NCBI RefSeq assembly: GCF_000344685.1
Contig: NW_006920413.1
Location: 2,650,193-2,714,192, forward strand
Reading direction: 5' to 3'
Length of the DNA stretch: 64,000 nt
DNA from: Gloeophyllum trabeum ATCC 11539
Lineage: Eukaryota; Basidiomycota; Agaricomycetes; Gloeophyllales; Gloeophyllaceae
Positions 45,188-57,333 of this stretch are shown here, in pieces. Under the pieces are notes generated by a model. It was not told the DNA's origin and made no database searches. It was given only the letters and a program-made list of their open reading frames with translations. The position numbers and the translations under genes are program-made. Numbering within the stretch: position 1 is the stretch's first letter; every line of letters begins with the position of its first letter.

Positions 45188-46383
45188 GACGGCCAGTTTC
45201 TGTGGACCGGGATGGTAAGAACCGAGCCGGGGGACTGGGGTGTCCCCTCGATGTCCTGGAGCTTTTATACCGAGGCAGACATGGATAGCCAGAGCAACGC
45301 TCTCGAGATCACGGAGAAGCGATGAGGAAGGAACTCCGAGCGGATAGCGTGTACTTGTCAAGAATCACGCATTAGAGTAGCAACGTTCGTTAAACAGACC
45401 TTTGAGAAGCAAGCGATCATGTGCGTTAAGGCCGGGAGTAACAAGATTGAGGCACCTCGTGCACACGGACGCGTACAACAGAGCCTAGAGAATATCACGG
45501 ATATCACAAACTTTAGAGAACTCGGGGTTCGCGGCAGCGAGCTCGGATGTTGACCACGAGCGACAACGATAAGGCGTGATTAAACAGCTTCCCGTGCCAT
45601 AAACGGGACCTCCAGCAGTGAGACCTTCGAATTCCGCGGGACACTGGCATATGGTCCGGCTGCCTCGACATCAATCCATCAGCTTGATAGCAGTAATGTC
45701 CGAGTTGACTTCGCAACTCCTTTGAGTTCTGACACTTCTCCATTGTCTCTTCCGCTTCTCCTCCTGAATACCTACTACGACAAGTGCAAATCAGCGGTGA
45801 GAGTCCCATGGTGATGAATTAGAAAACAGGATGAGTATCGCAACATACGAGTCCAAAATGTGGCTGAAGTGATCATGACTGAGAGCTGATATCAGAGATG
45901 GGCATACTGTATAGGGATCAATTGCATGGACGACGACTCGACGTCGGTTACGCCTCTGTTAGGCAGCCTTCAGCACGTCACTGAGCGGGATACCGCACTA
46001 GTTTTCAAGCGTAGACTCGCTGTTGTAACGCAGCATATCTGGAGCTGTGGACCTATGACGAGGGAGCTGAACCTGTCAGGGTCAGTTGCAAGCTCGATCG
46101 AGTATACTACTCTCCCCGACTGCATATGAGTTGGACATTGACTGTGTATCAAGTCTGGTCCCTCCGTCTCCCTGTGTGCTGGCATCTTGTGCAACGGCTT
46201 TAAAGGCCTAGGCCTTGCGCTCTTCTTTCACTGTCCAGGGGAGACTTTCCGACGTTGCGCCACTCAATGCAATCCTCCCAATAAATTATGGGACGCATAT
46301 CACGTGCGCTGCGCGGGCCGGTGATAACCGGCTTCTGCAAGGGTAGTTGGGCGACATATATGCATTGTTACCTGTCCCTGTGT
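45188..46383. other. Intergenic stretch, nothing recognised
   Basis: About 1.2 kb. A TTTTATACCG-like motif near 45265 (minus strand TATAAAAGC) could be the TATA box of the secreted protein gene. No other feature is supported. Confidence 0.4.
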
Positions 46384-46465
46384 TGAGTTTGTAGTGTAAT
46401 CGTTGCGCGTTCGTCTCATGGAAGCAGAATTGTGATATATCGTGGGTTCGAACCTTGCCTTTTGA
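46384..46465 (+). tRNA. tRNA-like sequence, degenerate
   Basis: A TAGTGTAAT A-box-like region, a possible anticodon loop around CTCATGG and a good B box (GGGTTCGAACC) are present in the right order and spacing. The acceptor stem does not pair well and the anticodon stem has mismatches. It may be a tRNA pseudogene or the head of a SINE that continues into the repeated block downstream. Confidence 0.35.
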
Positions 46466-46568
46466 TCCTCATTTCGGCTTTGCTCCTCGTCTCCTGCTTT
46501 TAGATGCTGTTTTGATGCTCTGCCAGCTCAAACTCTAAATATTAATGTTGTCATCAGGTAATCCTTTC

Positions 46569-47012
46569 ACCCGGAAATTCCATTGTCTAATGAGCATCCA
46601 CTGCTACGTGGCGCACATTCAACCATTTGAAGTCTGAACCCTGGCACCAGCAAGGCATAAATATGAGCTTGCCTACTAAGTTTGCTTTATTAAAGCCTCT
46701 TTCCTGAGTGATGAAAGACCCTGCTCCCCTATTAGACTTTAAGTAGTGCATACTTGGAGTGGCAGCTATAAGTAGTATAAGACACAATCATGATATCAAA
46801 TTTCTGACATTATTACTGCGTATACAATAGCAGTGGGCCGCCTATAGCACATGGGGAGCCCCTTGAAATAGCCTTTCGCCTCTCAATTTGCGGTCGGACG
46901 CGGTTGTGGCACCTTCGATGCGCGTGCCGAATGCGTGGAAAGGGGCACGTGACTTGCGTCCCGTAACTTATTGGGAGGATTGCATTCAGTCGTTGCGCCT
47001 CTTGCCTTCTCG
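46569..47012. repeat. 444-bp sequence, left copy flanking the assembly gap
   Basis: Identical base for base to 47362-47805. Short frames inside it are duplicated as well and should not be counted as genes. Confidence 0.95.
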
Positions 47013-47361
47013 NNNNNNNNNNNNNNNNNNNNNNNNNNNNNNNNNNNNNNNNNNNNNNNNNNNNNNNNNNNNNNNNNNNNNNNNNNNNNNNNNNNNNNNN
47101 NNNNNNNNNNNNNNNNNNNNNNNNNNNNNNNNNNNNNNNNNNNNNNNNNNNNNNNNNNNNNNNNNNNNNNNNNNNNNNNNNNNNNNNNNNNNNNNNNNNN
47201 NNNNNNNNNNNNNNNNNNNNNNNNNNNNNNNNNNNNNNNNNNNNNNNNNNNNNNNNNNNNNNNNNNNNNNNNNNNNNNNNNNNNNNNNNNNNNNNNNNNN
47301 NNNNNNNNNNNNNNNNNNNNNNNNNNNNNNNNNNNNNNNNNNNNNNNNNNNNNNNNNNNNN
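47013..47361. other. Assembly gap (349 N)
   Basis: Run of unknown bases. Every long open frame crossing it is an artefact of translating N. Confidence 0.99.
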
Positions 47362-47805
47362 ACCCGGAAATTCCATTGTCTAATGAGCATCCACTGCTAC
47401 GTGGCGCACATTCAACCATTTGAAGTCTGAACCCTGGCACCAGCAAGGCATAAATATGAGCTTGCCTACTAAGTTTGCTTTATTAAAGCCTCTTTCCTGA
47501 GTGATGAAAGACCCTGCTCCCCTATTAGACTTTAAGTAGTGCATACTTGGAGTGGCAGCTATAAGTAGTATAAGACACAATCATGATATCAAATTTCTGA
47601 CATTATTACTGCGTATACAATAGCAGTGGGCCGCCTATAGCACATGGGGAGCCCCTTGAAATAGCCTTTCGCCTCTCAATTTGCGGTCGGACGCGGTTGT
47701 GGCACCTTCGATGCGCGTGCCGAATGCGTGGAAAGGGGCACGTGACTTGCGTCCCGTAACTTATTGGGAGGATTGCATTCAGTCGTTGCGCCTCTTGCCT
47801 TCTCG
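47362..47805. repeat. 444-bp sequence, right copy flanking the assembly gap
   Basis: Exact repeat of 46569-47012 in the same orientation, immediately after the gap. Most likely the overlapping ends of two contigs that were scaffolded instead of merged. Confidence 0.95.
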
Positions 47806-48179
47806 CTGAAGCCGGTCCCAGGCCTGGAGCAAGCGCGAATGAAGTAGATGTAATTGTGGATGTGTGCATCCCACCGATGTTGTGGCCTGCTCCCGAGCTA
47901 TATCATGGTCCCATCTGCTGATCGTACAGGGAAATTTTTAATCAATATGGAGAGCTTGGACTTTGCCAGGTAGAGGCACGCCCGCTGGCGCGCACCGAAA
48001 GCACACTATAGCGTGAATGTTCGGCACCTCGCTATAACAGGCCATAATAATAGCCCACCTTTGGCCCACCTATTCTCGTCCTGCCTCGTTGCATAGGCGT
48101 GGGTAGAGGCGCCATGATATATATCGATCTCTGGCGTACAGTGGTGCTACACCTTCAAGTGTTCTCCCAGCTGTCCACA

Positions 48180-51100
48180 ATGTCCTTGCCCCTCTACTGG
48201 GTGACGAAGAGGTTCTTCTATCCCATCGGGAACACTGCTGCCGTCTGCCTCACGCGGGATCTCCCACCTGGGCAGTCGGCTGATGTGCTTCTCCTTGGGT
48301 GCGGCGACGCGCGGAACGTACTATACACGATCTACTATGATCTGCCCTCTCTATCGGGTGAGTACTCTGTCAATGGCCACCTTGCTTATACGCTAAAAGC
48401 CTCGCTTAGGCCGTCGTAAACTTGATTTTACCTGCTGCGACAACCAGCCTGCTATCCTAGGTGGGTTCTACAGTGTCGGTCACTAAGGATCGGCGCCTCC
48501 ATAGCGCCTTAATTAGGGCGCCGCAGACCTCCAGAAAAAAATTTGAAACATAAACCTGGCCAAAATATGCGTAATCCTGCAATTTCGATTTTTTATGGAT
48601 TACGTAAGCGTTCACTTTTAGGGGTGGAAATTTCAATATTACGGATTTCGCTGAGGGAATGATCCTGGAGTTGAATGGTGTATCACAAGCATCGAAAGGT
48701 GAGGTATCCTCACTCACAGAAGTCCCAGTGCCCCTTCAAGGTGACCTTACTCCAGAAATAGTGCTGTATGAGGGCGTATTATATGATTCTAGATCTCCAC
48801 AAGTCAGCTCATCATGCCCTCAAGCTTACCTGACACTCTCAGTTTGCTCTCAGTATCAAGAACTGTGTAACGAGAATGGGACCTGACATAGGGGTAGTAG
48901 ACCCATTATGGGTTAACTGCATTAGGGTTAGGGTGTATTACTAATTACAGCCATCAATACATATCTATATATAGTAACTCCGACGCAACTCCGCTTCAAA
49001 TTCACTTTTCAGGTATGTCAAATTTTTTAATATCGGAATTTCGAGAAAGTAATCAGATAGCCTGAAAGCTAAGGGCAATCCGAGTCGATTGGCGCTGTTT
49101 TCAGGCCCATTGGAGTCTTTGCCCGGGACGAGATACCATCACGCGTTCGGCTATGCCCGAGGCGTCGGTCTTGAGCGACCGACACTGTACCCCTCGTCAC
49201 TTGTGCTTATCGTGATGGCATCGTCATAGCCCGAAATATCTTGCTGTATGTCCTCATCCAGGAGAACGAACCTATCGAGAAAATCTGGAACATCTATTAT
49301 CACTTCTTCATTGATGAAGCGTCTTCCAATCTCCTCACACGTTACTGCAGAGCCTTGCTTCGTTTCTCCAACACCGTCGAGGATTGGCGGATGTGCAAGT
49401 ATGGATCCTGGCTGAAATTTTTGGACAGCAATACACTCTCTGAAGTTCGTCAATATTGGGAGCGATATGCTAACTTCCAGGACATCGATCCAAGCAAAGA
49501 TGTTAAGCTGCGAAAACATATCAAGAAGATGGGCGCTTCCAATAATGGCAACTCTGGCTATCTCTCCACGAATATCGGCTCTGCTCGCTCCGCAGGGCCA
49601 GTGTGGAACAAGGCATTGGCTTCCATGTCAGAATTGTTTCGTCGGTATTGGAGTTCTGGTACCACCTTCCTTCACCCAGATGAAGTACAGGCTGCATCAT
49701 TTATCAATCCGACCTTCGTATACTCTCTCCAGGGAGAGACGTTCGATCCTCACTACGGGACGTTCCCGCTTCAGACCTTTCACACCGCCGCCGCATTCAT
49801 ACCTAACTCCACTCGACCTGAGACTGTTGATCCAATGGAGACGCTCCTTCAAACGGCAAAGGCACAGTTCACTGCATGGTGCTCCTGTTTTCGGGAGGTT
49901 GTGAATGTCGCAGGCTCGCCCTCCGTGGTGATCCGGTTCTACACCGGAGATGCGCTGGCCTTCGGCTCTGGGTTATCCCATGTCGCTCAAACCGGTGACG
50001 CGGCGACACCGCACTATGCGTGTCCCTGGCAGAGCCGTCAAGTGAACCTTGACCAGCTCATTCTTACCGAAGCGCCCTCGCTCTTCGACGTCGTCGATAC
50101 GTCTAACCTGACGGATGACCTGGGTTTGCTCAATCTCTTGCTTGTAGGCGAACCCCTGATGAAGAAGACTTCCGGCCGCTGTCCTGTTCTCTACACAGAG
50201 ACGCTTCTACGAGCTGGGGAAGACCCACTACGCTCTCTCCCGGGTCGCTTATGTGGGGACCCACAGGTCATGGCTGTCCTTCTCGGCCTCATCCCCCGGC
50301 CCATGCTGACGGGCTTCCAGACGAATTCTCATAGCCACGAACGTCAAATACACTATGCGACGAACAACAAGGATAGCACAGCAGGGCAGTATCATGAGCG
50401 CACTTCTTGGGTCTGTCCCGTGGGAGGTGATGATTCTCGTGAAGCTTCGGCTGCTTTACACCTCCCTTCTGATACTAAAGATGCCGCCTGCCTCTTTTTT
50501 GACATTTACGATAAAATGCTGGAGTTCGAACATAATGGTCCTGCAGAATCTCTGCGGATGGCTGCACGTCAGCCACGGCAGGTTATCTTCAACGTGGTAG
50601 CGAAAGAGACGATTCGATATAATCGGGGAACGGTCGCGATGCTGCTTAGACACGCAAGGAGTCGGGTCACTTGCACCGATGAAGAATGGAGTGTAGTCAT
50701 GAAGATCTTCCTGGACAAAGTGCGGGCTGACTCCTTCCGCCTGGTGGGGAAAGGCTTTATGCAAGACCTAGCTACACAGCTGTATACGTATGGCGTCTAC
50801 ACTGTGTGGCGTGAAGCTGGAATTGAGAGCGCGTGGAGAGCAATACCCCCAACGATCACCGAGGGCCTGTCGTCCAGCTCGGCATCTCAGGTGGCATGCC
50901 TTACACTCACCGTTCCCCGCGCCGCTTTGCAGCCATTGCTATCCCCCAACAATACGCCGCTCGAGGGTACGCCGGTGTTACTCTTACGCTTGGCTCGTGG
51001 TATCGCCCATCCGACTTTCTCTAGCATTCATGCTGTCCCAGGTCGGTTGGATGTATCTGTCGATCCACCGGTAATCAAGCAGTCACGACGCGGCCTTGAC

Positions 51101-52684
51101 GCCGCAACCTTTGTGTTCTTGTGCTGGGTACCGATATATCTGCTCAGCCCTTCACCGTCGACGATCAGCCTGACGGTCTGGGACACACCAACTATATTGG
51201 AGCAATTGATGCCTCGACTCGGTCTATCTCTAGACCTGTACACCGCGCCCCTTACGGATAGAGCAAGAGTCCGGGTGTTAAATACTCGCCCGAATATCAC
51301 TTCAGAGCCGCAAGCCACTCCGGATACCGTGCATCGACAGTCGCCATCATCTAATCCAGCGAACCGTACTAGTATCACTATCAATCTGGCTGACAATCGA
51401 ATCTCTACATTGACAGGAAGACTAGACGTCTGTGCAGAAGCTACAAGGTCTAAACTCTCCGGAGGGGCGGAAGTATTGATGGAGCAGAAGGGACCATGCA
51501 CTGTGGAAGTATCGATAGGTTGCTACAAGCATGTGATACCGTATCCGTTCCCGATCATAGGAGAGCGGATCAAGGGGAGGATAACTCGAAATTCTTGCTA
51601 CGTCGAAGTACGTGGGTCTTGATTATCTTCCACTGTCCTTCGTCTCACCGTCCCGTCTCAGGCTATTGTCCCACCCTCGGGTCCCCTCTCCCCGGGAGGC
51701 TACTTGTATAATCCTTTCCCGGTCATCGGGAGGTCGTCCTTGGCAGCATGGGGATTGCATGCCGTCAATCTCGATAAGTCACCAGTCGTCGATGTCGGCG
51801 AAATTACCCAAATGGAATGGCTCAACTCACACGTCACCCTCCAAATGTCGGATCGTGAGAAGACGCTACGTGCGGATGGTACAGGCCATTCAGACGCCCT
51901 TATGAACGTCAAGGACAGCATACACTGCTTGATCGGTGCATTCGCGGGATTCGACAGAGATGGCCTGAGTCGTCGGGTATTCGGTTTGAGGGATCCCGGT
52001 AATGTTGGCATCCACACCCTGATTTTCATGTCAAATCTCCGGATGGACCTACAGGCATTCACGGTCGTGGCTGATGTTGCTGTCATACCGCTGCATGACA
52101 TGAACATGCCGTACCTCGGAGTCGGCCTCCAGGCACTAACTGACCAAATGGATAGCACCTCTCACCGTACCCTCCGCACCATCACCACGGGCGGCATCGA
52201 AGGAGTGACTTGGAGGAAGCTGCTCCCATCTGCGGTTGAGCGTTGTCGCACTTGGGCTCACAAAGATAGCTGTGAGTACGGCAGCGAGGTATCTGCCACT
52301 GGTCGCACGAAAGTCCCAATCTCAGCAGGGATCGATCAGCCTTGCATCTGCTCTTGCGGGGAGGGTGCCAATCTGGAGTCTTTCCGGGACCTCGATGCGA
52401 TCACGAGCTGGAGATATCTGAGGGCGTATGCCACACGGGCGGCCATAAGTCCCCTATTTTCCGTGTCGTATGTCGAGCCGGTGGGGTCTCAGCAAAGCAG
52501 CATAGGTAATGCGACCGGATGGCGGCAGTTTGGCTATTGCAATAATGACTGGAAGTGCAAGAAATGCGGGGGCCTCGGATCACCCACGCTCTCGACGTGC
52601 AAGGGGTGTAAAGGAGTTAAATACTGTTCTCGTGATTGCCAGAAGGCGGACTGGGAAGATCATAAGCAGTTTTGTGAACGATGA
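48180..52684 (+). CDS. DUF4470-MYND zinc finger protein
   Basis: Three exons (48180-48357, about 49176-51607, 51662-52684) give 1,210 residues. The N-terminus is a DUF4470 segment (FYPIGNTAAVCLTRDLPP, LLLGCGDARNVLYTIYYDL) that continues after the first intron as GIVIARNILLYVLIQENEP. A long middle part without known domains follows. The C-terminus (about residues 1,165-1,208) is a MYND finger: CKKCGG, then CKGCKGVKYCSRDCQKADW, then HKQFC. MYND fingers bind proline-rich partners and are common in fungal regulators of unknown role. The second intron (51608-51661) is canonical. The first is 818 nt because it contains a MITE; its acceptor at 49174-49175 lies inside the element's right end (see findings). 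Confidence 0.82.
48471..49187. mobile_element. MITE, family B, inside first intron of the MYND gene
   Basis: 717 bp with terminal inverted repeats CAGTGTCGGTCACTAAGGAT (left) and CAGTGTCGGTCGCTCAAGAC (right, reversed), continuing into CGGCGCC / CGACGCC. It is flanked by TA on both sides (48469-48470 and 49188-49189). It has no transposase frame. It contains a palindromic GGCGCC-rich block near 48495-48525 and a short TTAGGGTTAGGG stretch near 48925. CAG termini plus TA duplication indicate Tc1/mariner-type mobilisation. Confidence 0.8.
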
Positions 52685-53966
52685 AACCTTCATTGATACT
52701 GTAGCTTACATCAAAGCAATGCGTCTGCGGAGCAGCATTGCTGACTCGTCTTGGCGCCTTGCCTCCGAGCTCGTAGAACGCAAGTGCTTCCAAGGGCGGG
52801 ATACGAATAATCTAGATGCGGGAATACTTAGACGGGTGAAGTGAGTCTGACGGGTCAGGATGAATTCTGGTTCGCTCACCAGGCAATACTACGCTTGGAT
52901 ACACCAGATGTCGGCTGGGTAGAGCAGTGAGAAAGATCACGAGGTAGTACTATGGTGCTTGCATTAGTGGCAGCTGTAATCAGAGTATCTTTCCCAAACT
53001 GAAAATATAATCTTGGAGACGCCCTTTAGCGTACGCGGTGGCCGAGTGGTTAAGGCGAGAGACCAGAATGTGGAATAGTGGCATCGGCGTGTGCCGCGCT
53101 CGGCGGGCGGGCGCGAGGACGGCGTCGACGTCTGCAAGCTGCAGTACAACGCAGCGCCGACGTCAGGTCAGCCGCTGTGCTGCGGCGTCGACTGTACATA
53201 GGACCTCTGAGTCGTGGCAAAGTACTTAAGGCAGTACTAGTGGGCCTGCCAAAAACGTGTGCAAGACTCGACCGCGTCGGATTCGGTAGTCGTTTTACAC
53301 GAGTCGCTTTGAATGGAACTTCCATTTCCACTAAGACCAAGAGGACGACGTCGAGCCAACGGTCCAAGTATAGTGAGACCCAGAAAATGTCTCAGCCGCA
53401 GTAGGACGGAAGTTGAGGTCTCTGGGAGTGCTTCTCATCCACACCAGGTCTTCATCAAACACAGATTCATGCATATGCATGTGATGGAAAGCGGTTTGGA
53501 AGTTGCATCCGCCGAAAGCGAGTCCTAGTGCCTACATGACCAGTTCCATGAAGTCCGTGGATCATACAGTACTGCTCACATGCATGATTGCAAGCTCTTC
53601 CAGAGCAGACATTGGCTTCCATAACGCGTCCATAACGCGTCTCATCCTGGGCTGAGTAAGGCTGCCTCCGTCGAGATCCAATCGGCATGGCAAGTAATGA
53701 GCCTGAGAAAAGAATCTCACTGTGATCTGAAGACACATTCAAACTTTCCAACCTATGCAGCAAAACCCGCCGTCTAGTAGCAACAGGAACTACAACGGTC
53801 CCGTTGATGATGAGTCGCCGTAATGATACGGTTGCATGTATTGTAATAATATACACAACAAACTCTTGTCCCTGCAAGGAACGAGCGCAGCATCGGGAAT
53901 CGTTCATAACCCGCCTTCGAGAAGGGTCAATAGTCCAATATCATATTATTTTAATAGCATTCCTAC
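52685..53966. other. Intergenic stretch, no supported gene
   Basis: A GC-rich patch near 53080-53220 produces antiparallel open frames, and a tRNA-Ser-like 5' fragment lies at 53031-53073. No spliced gene model is visible. Confidence 0.4.
53031..53073 (+). tRNA. tRNA-Ser-like 5' fragment
   Basis: GTACGCGGTGGCCGAGTGG followed by TTAAGGCGAGAGACCAGAA matches the acceptor strand, D arm and A box of a class II tRNA-Ser up to an AGA anticodon. The variable arm, B box and 3' acceptor strand cannot be found downstream. It is a truncated copy, not a functional tRNA. Confidence 0.5.
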
Positions 53967-55938
53967 CTAGAATCGCTCATGACTCGCACCCGATATCCCT
54001 GGCGCGCTCTCAGTGCTATACAAGGTTTGCGCCTCGTGGCCGCGCTGAGGTCTAATGGGAGGCATATGTGCCGGACACGGATAAAGATGCGGAACAGTGG
54101 ACTCCGAGTCGAATGAATACTCAGAATGCTCAACTGAGGATGTCTCAGGGTCTGGGCTGTCCAGCATGGGCGGCTCATCGTCAGCGAGCTGACCAGCGCC
54201 TTTCTTCTTGGCATAAGCGCCGGCGTGGGCATAGTATGGGTCGTTCTCCGGCGCCAGCGTTGATTCCACTGCCGAAGAGCTCTCGATCAGATGCGGCTTG
54301 GAGATCGCGAGTTTTCCGAGGACGCTGCGGGGTGGCAGAATCCGTCGAGTCGTTGAGAATAGGATGGCGTTGATGGCCCCTGTAAAGCAATAGAGCCTGA
54401 GCGCCGTGGGCCTTGAGAATTGAGACCAAGGGGTGCGGACCTGAGAAAAGGTAGACCGTATCGCTTTTACAGACATTATGAGATGTCTTTTCCAAGAATA
54501 TTCTCGGAATCACATACCATGCAATAGTCAGAGAGAATGAAACATTGTGGCCGGACCACTCGACAAAGCGGACCACTGCAATGGGTAATATAATGATGGT
54601 ATAGGCGATCTGTGACAGCTGACTGAGCGCAACGTGCAAGATAATTATCGGACACCGCCTACCGGATACCTAGTGACGAAGCGTCTATCAGCAAGCCGAA
54701 TACTTCGTGCCGTGTCTGTAGACAACTCACAAAAGCATACGCCTCGTGACAGATGCCACATATGATTCATTCATTCTGTTCCCAAGGGATCCCGATAGGG
54801 CGGGACGCACTCGGAAGCTGATATGTCTGCCTTCTACGATGAGGATCCCGCGCAAGCGTAGGAATATCAGAGCGTATAGGACGAAGCTCAGTAAAGCGGA
54901 GATAAACATCTGTAAAAAAATATTCACGATCCGTCAATGCTGTCCCATTTCGTACGTACTATCATATAGTCCAGGCTAAAGACATAGGATGTTAATGACA
55001 TCTAAGAACGATGAAGCAAGAGACGCACACAAATCGCTTCGTCGCGTACAGGTCTGTTATCCAACACCAGTATCCTGAAATACCATCTGCAGCCAAATAA
55101 GCCCCCGACACATCGTCTATATCGACAGGGACGCACAGAACGGCCCGTCCTGATTACTCGAAGTAGCCGGCCCTGCAATCACTAGCGCAGCCACTGTAGA
55201 CCACCCACCCACTATGGTCACGTACAGGGCGACACGAGGCACCTCCAAGCGTAAGAAGAGAACGTTGAAGGTATGAACAGCTATAATCTACAGCAAATCC
55301 GTTCCATACTTTACTAGAAGACGACGGCAGCGATACGCACCAAAGACCACAAGGCGAGACCGATGTCAGCGGCCTGCTTGATACACGCTACAACGAAAGC
55401 CGTGAGGGATGACTCCAAGGGTGATACCGTGCACCTATGAGTGTCTCACCTTGGATAGTGCAGAAATGCTCATAGGTCACCGCCATCTCATGCACCCATT
55501 TAGCATTCATAATGGAACCGACCACTTCAACAGTCCGCGTTAGGGTGGAATGTACCAAGAAAAAGTGTCTCGATGCTCTATGCATACCTTGCATAAGGTC
55601 TGAGACCATTAAGGACATGAAATAGGCCGCGACATGGGTACGGACAAAGAGATGCGGACTGGCAGAAGTGCGGGTATTGAATGCAGACAGCTACGGAGAG
55701 TTAGCACGATTCAAACCGCCTTAACGATTCTCACTGAAATGGCAGAGAGAAGGCCCAAGACTGCCACGCATGAGATCGCCGATGCAGCAATCAATATCTA
55801 GCGACGAAATAGGTGTAAGGGTGAGATCAGCCCATAGCATGACAGACTGACCACAATACCGCTCTTTTCCTGCCCGGTGTATAGAGACTTGACAACGAAA
55901 TCCTTCTCGGATCGCAATTGATAAGTCATGTCTGACAT
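53967..55938 (-). CDS. GPCR-like seven-transmembrane protein (frameshifted)
   Basis: Many short exons on the minus strand from ATG 55938 (55852-55938, 55735-55797, 55589-55690 and so on). TM segments include ILIAASAISCVAVLGLLSAI, a TM2 LFVRTHVAAY / MSLMVSDLMQ, AADIGLALWSLIIAVHTFNV, VALYVTIVGGWSTVAALVIA, GPFYGISGYWCWI (extracellular loop), MFISALLSFVLYALIFLRL, MLLYPIAYTIIILPIAVVRF and YCFTGAINAILFSTTRRILP. The C-tail is Ser/Glu/Pro rich, ending at 53967. The order matches fungal glucose/cAMP-receptor-like GPCRs that signal through G proteins or cAMP at the plasma membrane. Exons of 16 nt (54960-54975) and 7 nt (54663-54669) are required. One T is missing in TM2 near 55619, which breaks the frame: a sequencing error or a young pseudogene. 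Confidence 0.75.
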
Positions 55939-56380
55939 AGCTTAGGAGGCAGCTCCGAGGAGAGGGTAAAGGAACGTCCTTAGGCGGCCCGCACCTATAG
56001 TCGGTACTATGAAACCCCTGCGTCAAATCAGAGGTCGTCAGTGGTAAGATACAGAAGGCCCAGCCTTAGAAGAACGAAGTGGTACGTGAGGCCGGAGAGC
56101 CAAGTCGCTAGCAAGGGGATGGGTGTGTAACCGCGCTAAACATATTGGCTCGGACAGTTCGGTGTTAGACTGAACGATAGTATACCTCGGCCCTGATGTG
56201 CCGAGTAAGGTGTCGACAGGGACCATCGTAGATGGAGATGGAACTGGTACGCCACTCAATGCCCGAGCCAATTGTTTGCCTGGTCGGCAGTCTCGCTACC
56301 ATCATATGTCAAACTAGGTCAAACCCCGTGGAGATAGATAATCACCGGTGCCCACAGCCATGATACGTTCAAGACAGACA
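55939..56380. other. Upstream region of the GPCR-like gene
   Basis: About 440 bp. A minus-strand frame at 56038-56271 has no motif. No TATA box is obvious. Confidence 0.35.
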
Positions 56381-57088
56381 CTGCGGGAGTTGCAGTATTT
56401 AGGGGGGGTGCAAAAGATTGTGGAATTCCGAGCTCTGATTTGCTGGGAATTCACCTTCCTACAATCTTTTGCCTGGCCCTAAAACCTGCAACTCCCGAGG
56501 TGAGAGCTAGCAGGCGTGCTCAATCCTACAATTCGGCCGTTCGCTCGAGCAATCGTTCGCGCTTTCGTTCGCGCCAGGAATAGCTCAAGAAGTGATGCGG
56601 GAGATGGCCGAATCATCATGTGACTTTCTCCTCCGCGCTGGTTTGGCTCGCCCGAGCTCTCTGTGTAACCCAAATGATATGGTTAGGAATGTACTACTGG
56701 GCCTGCGCCGTAGGATGGGGATTAAAATAATGATGACAGGCACTAAAAATCTGTTTGGTTACTATGTTACCGCCATATAATGAGCTTATTGCCAGTGAAT
56801 AGGACACGTTGCAAAACTTTGAAGTTCGAGCCGCTCGAGGGAGCAGATGCTCGGCTCCCTTCGGCCATCTCCTTCTTGAGCTATTCCTGGCGCGAACGAA
56901 AGCGCGAACGATTGTTCGAGCGAACGGCCGAATTGCACGCCTGGCAGCACTTAGCAGCACTGCGGGAGTTGCAGTCTTTAGGGGCGGGCGAAAGATTGTA
57001 CGCAAGGGAATTCCACGAGCTCTGATTGGCTGGAAATTACCTTTCGTACAATCTTCTGCCCGGCCCTAAATGCTGCAACTCCCGACTC
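56381..57088. mobile_element. Composite foldback element (nested inverted repeats)
   Basis: Two small hairpin elements (56381-56500 and 56957-57088) share the termini GCGGGAGTTGCAG / CTGCAACTCCCG and internal AAAGATTGT / ACAATCTT arms. Between them lies a larger inverted repeat (left arm about 56505-56615, right arm about 56860-56945) containing GGCCGTTCGCTCGAGCAATC and CGCGCCAGGAATAGCTCAAG. The whole is about 700 bp and folds back at two levels. No protein is encoded. Confidence 0.75.
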
Positions 57089-57333
57089 GGAAGTGTAGGT
57101 CCATTGATGAGTCCCAGTGAAAACCGACATCAATGCGGTTCATTTACTTCCCTCGCAAACCATTTCCGGTCTTTGAGAACCTTTTGCTCCGAAATTCAAG
57201 GGAACATATTCTCACACGTTTGCCAAATTCGGTAAAATCAAAATTCAGACGCGCATCAGAAATTCCCACACTACCAAATCGACGACAACAAACTCTTTCA
57301 ATGAGTCAGTCAAGGAGAGCGCGTCGAAGACTA

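Noticed and set aside
46813..47446. Several frames of 134-187 residues spanning the gap
   Set aside because: They consist mostly of translated N and have no real coding sequence.
48920..48945. TTAGGGTTAGGG as a telomere
   Set aside because: Only two units, inside a MITE, with genes on both sides.
53050..53404. Overlapping 105-108-residue frames on both strands
   Set aside because: Produced by a short GC-rich patch lacking stops; compositionally biased and without motifs.
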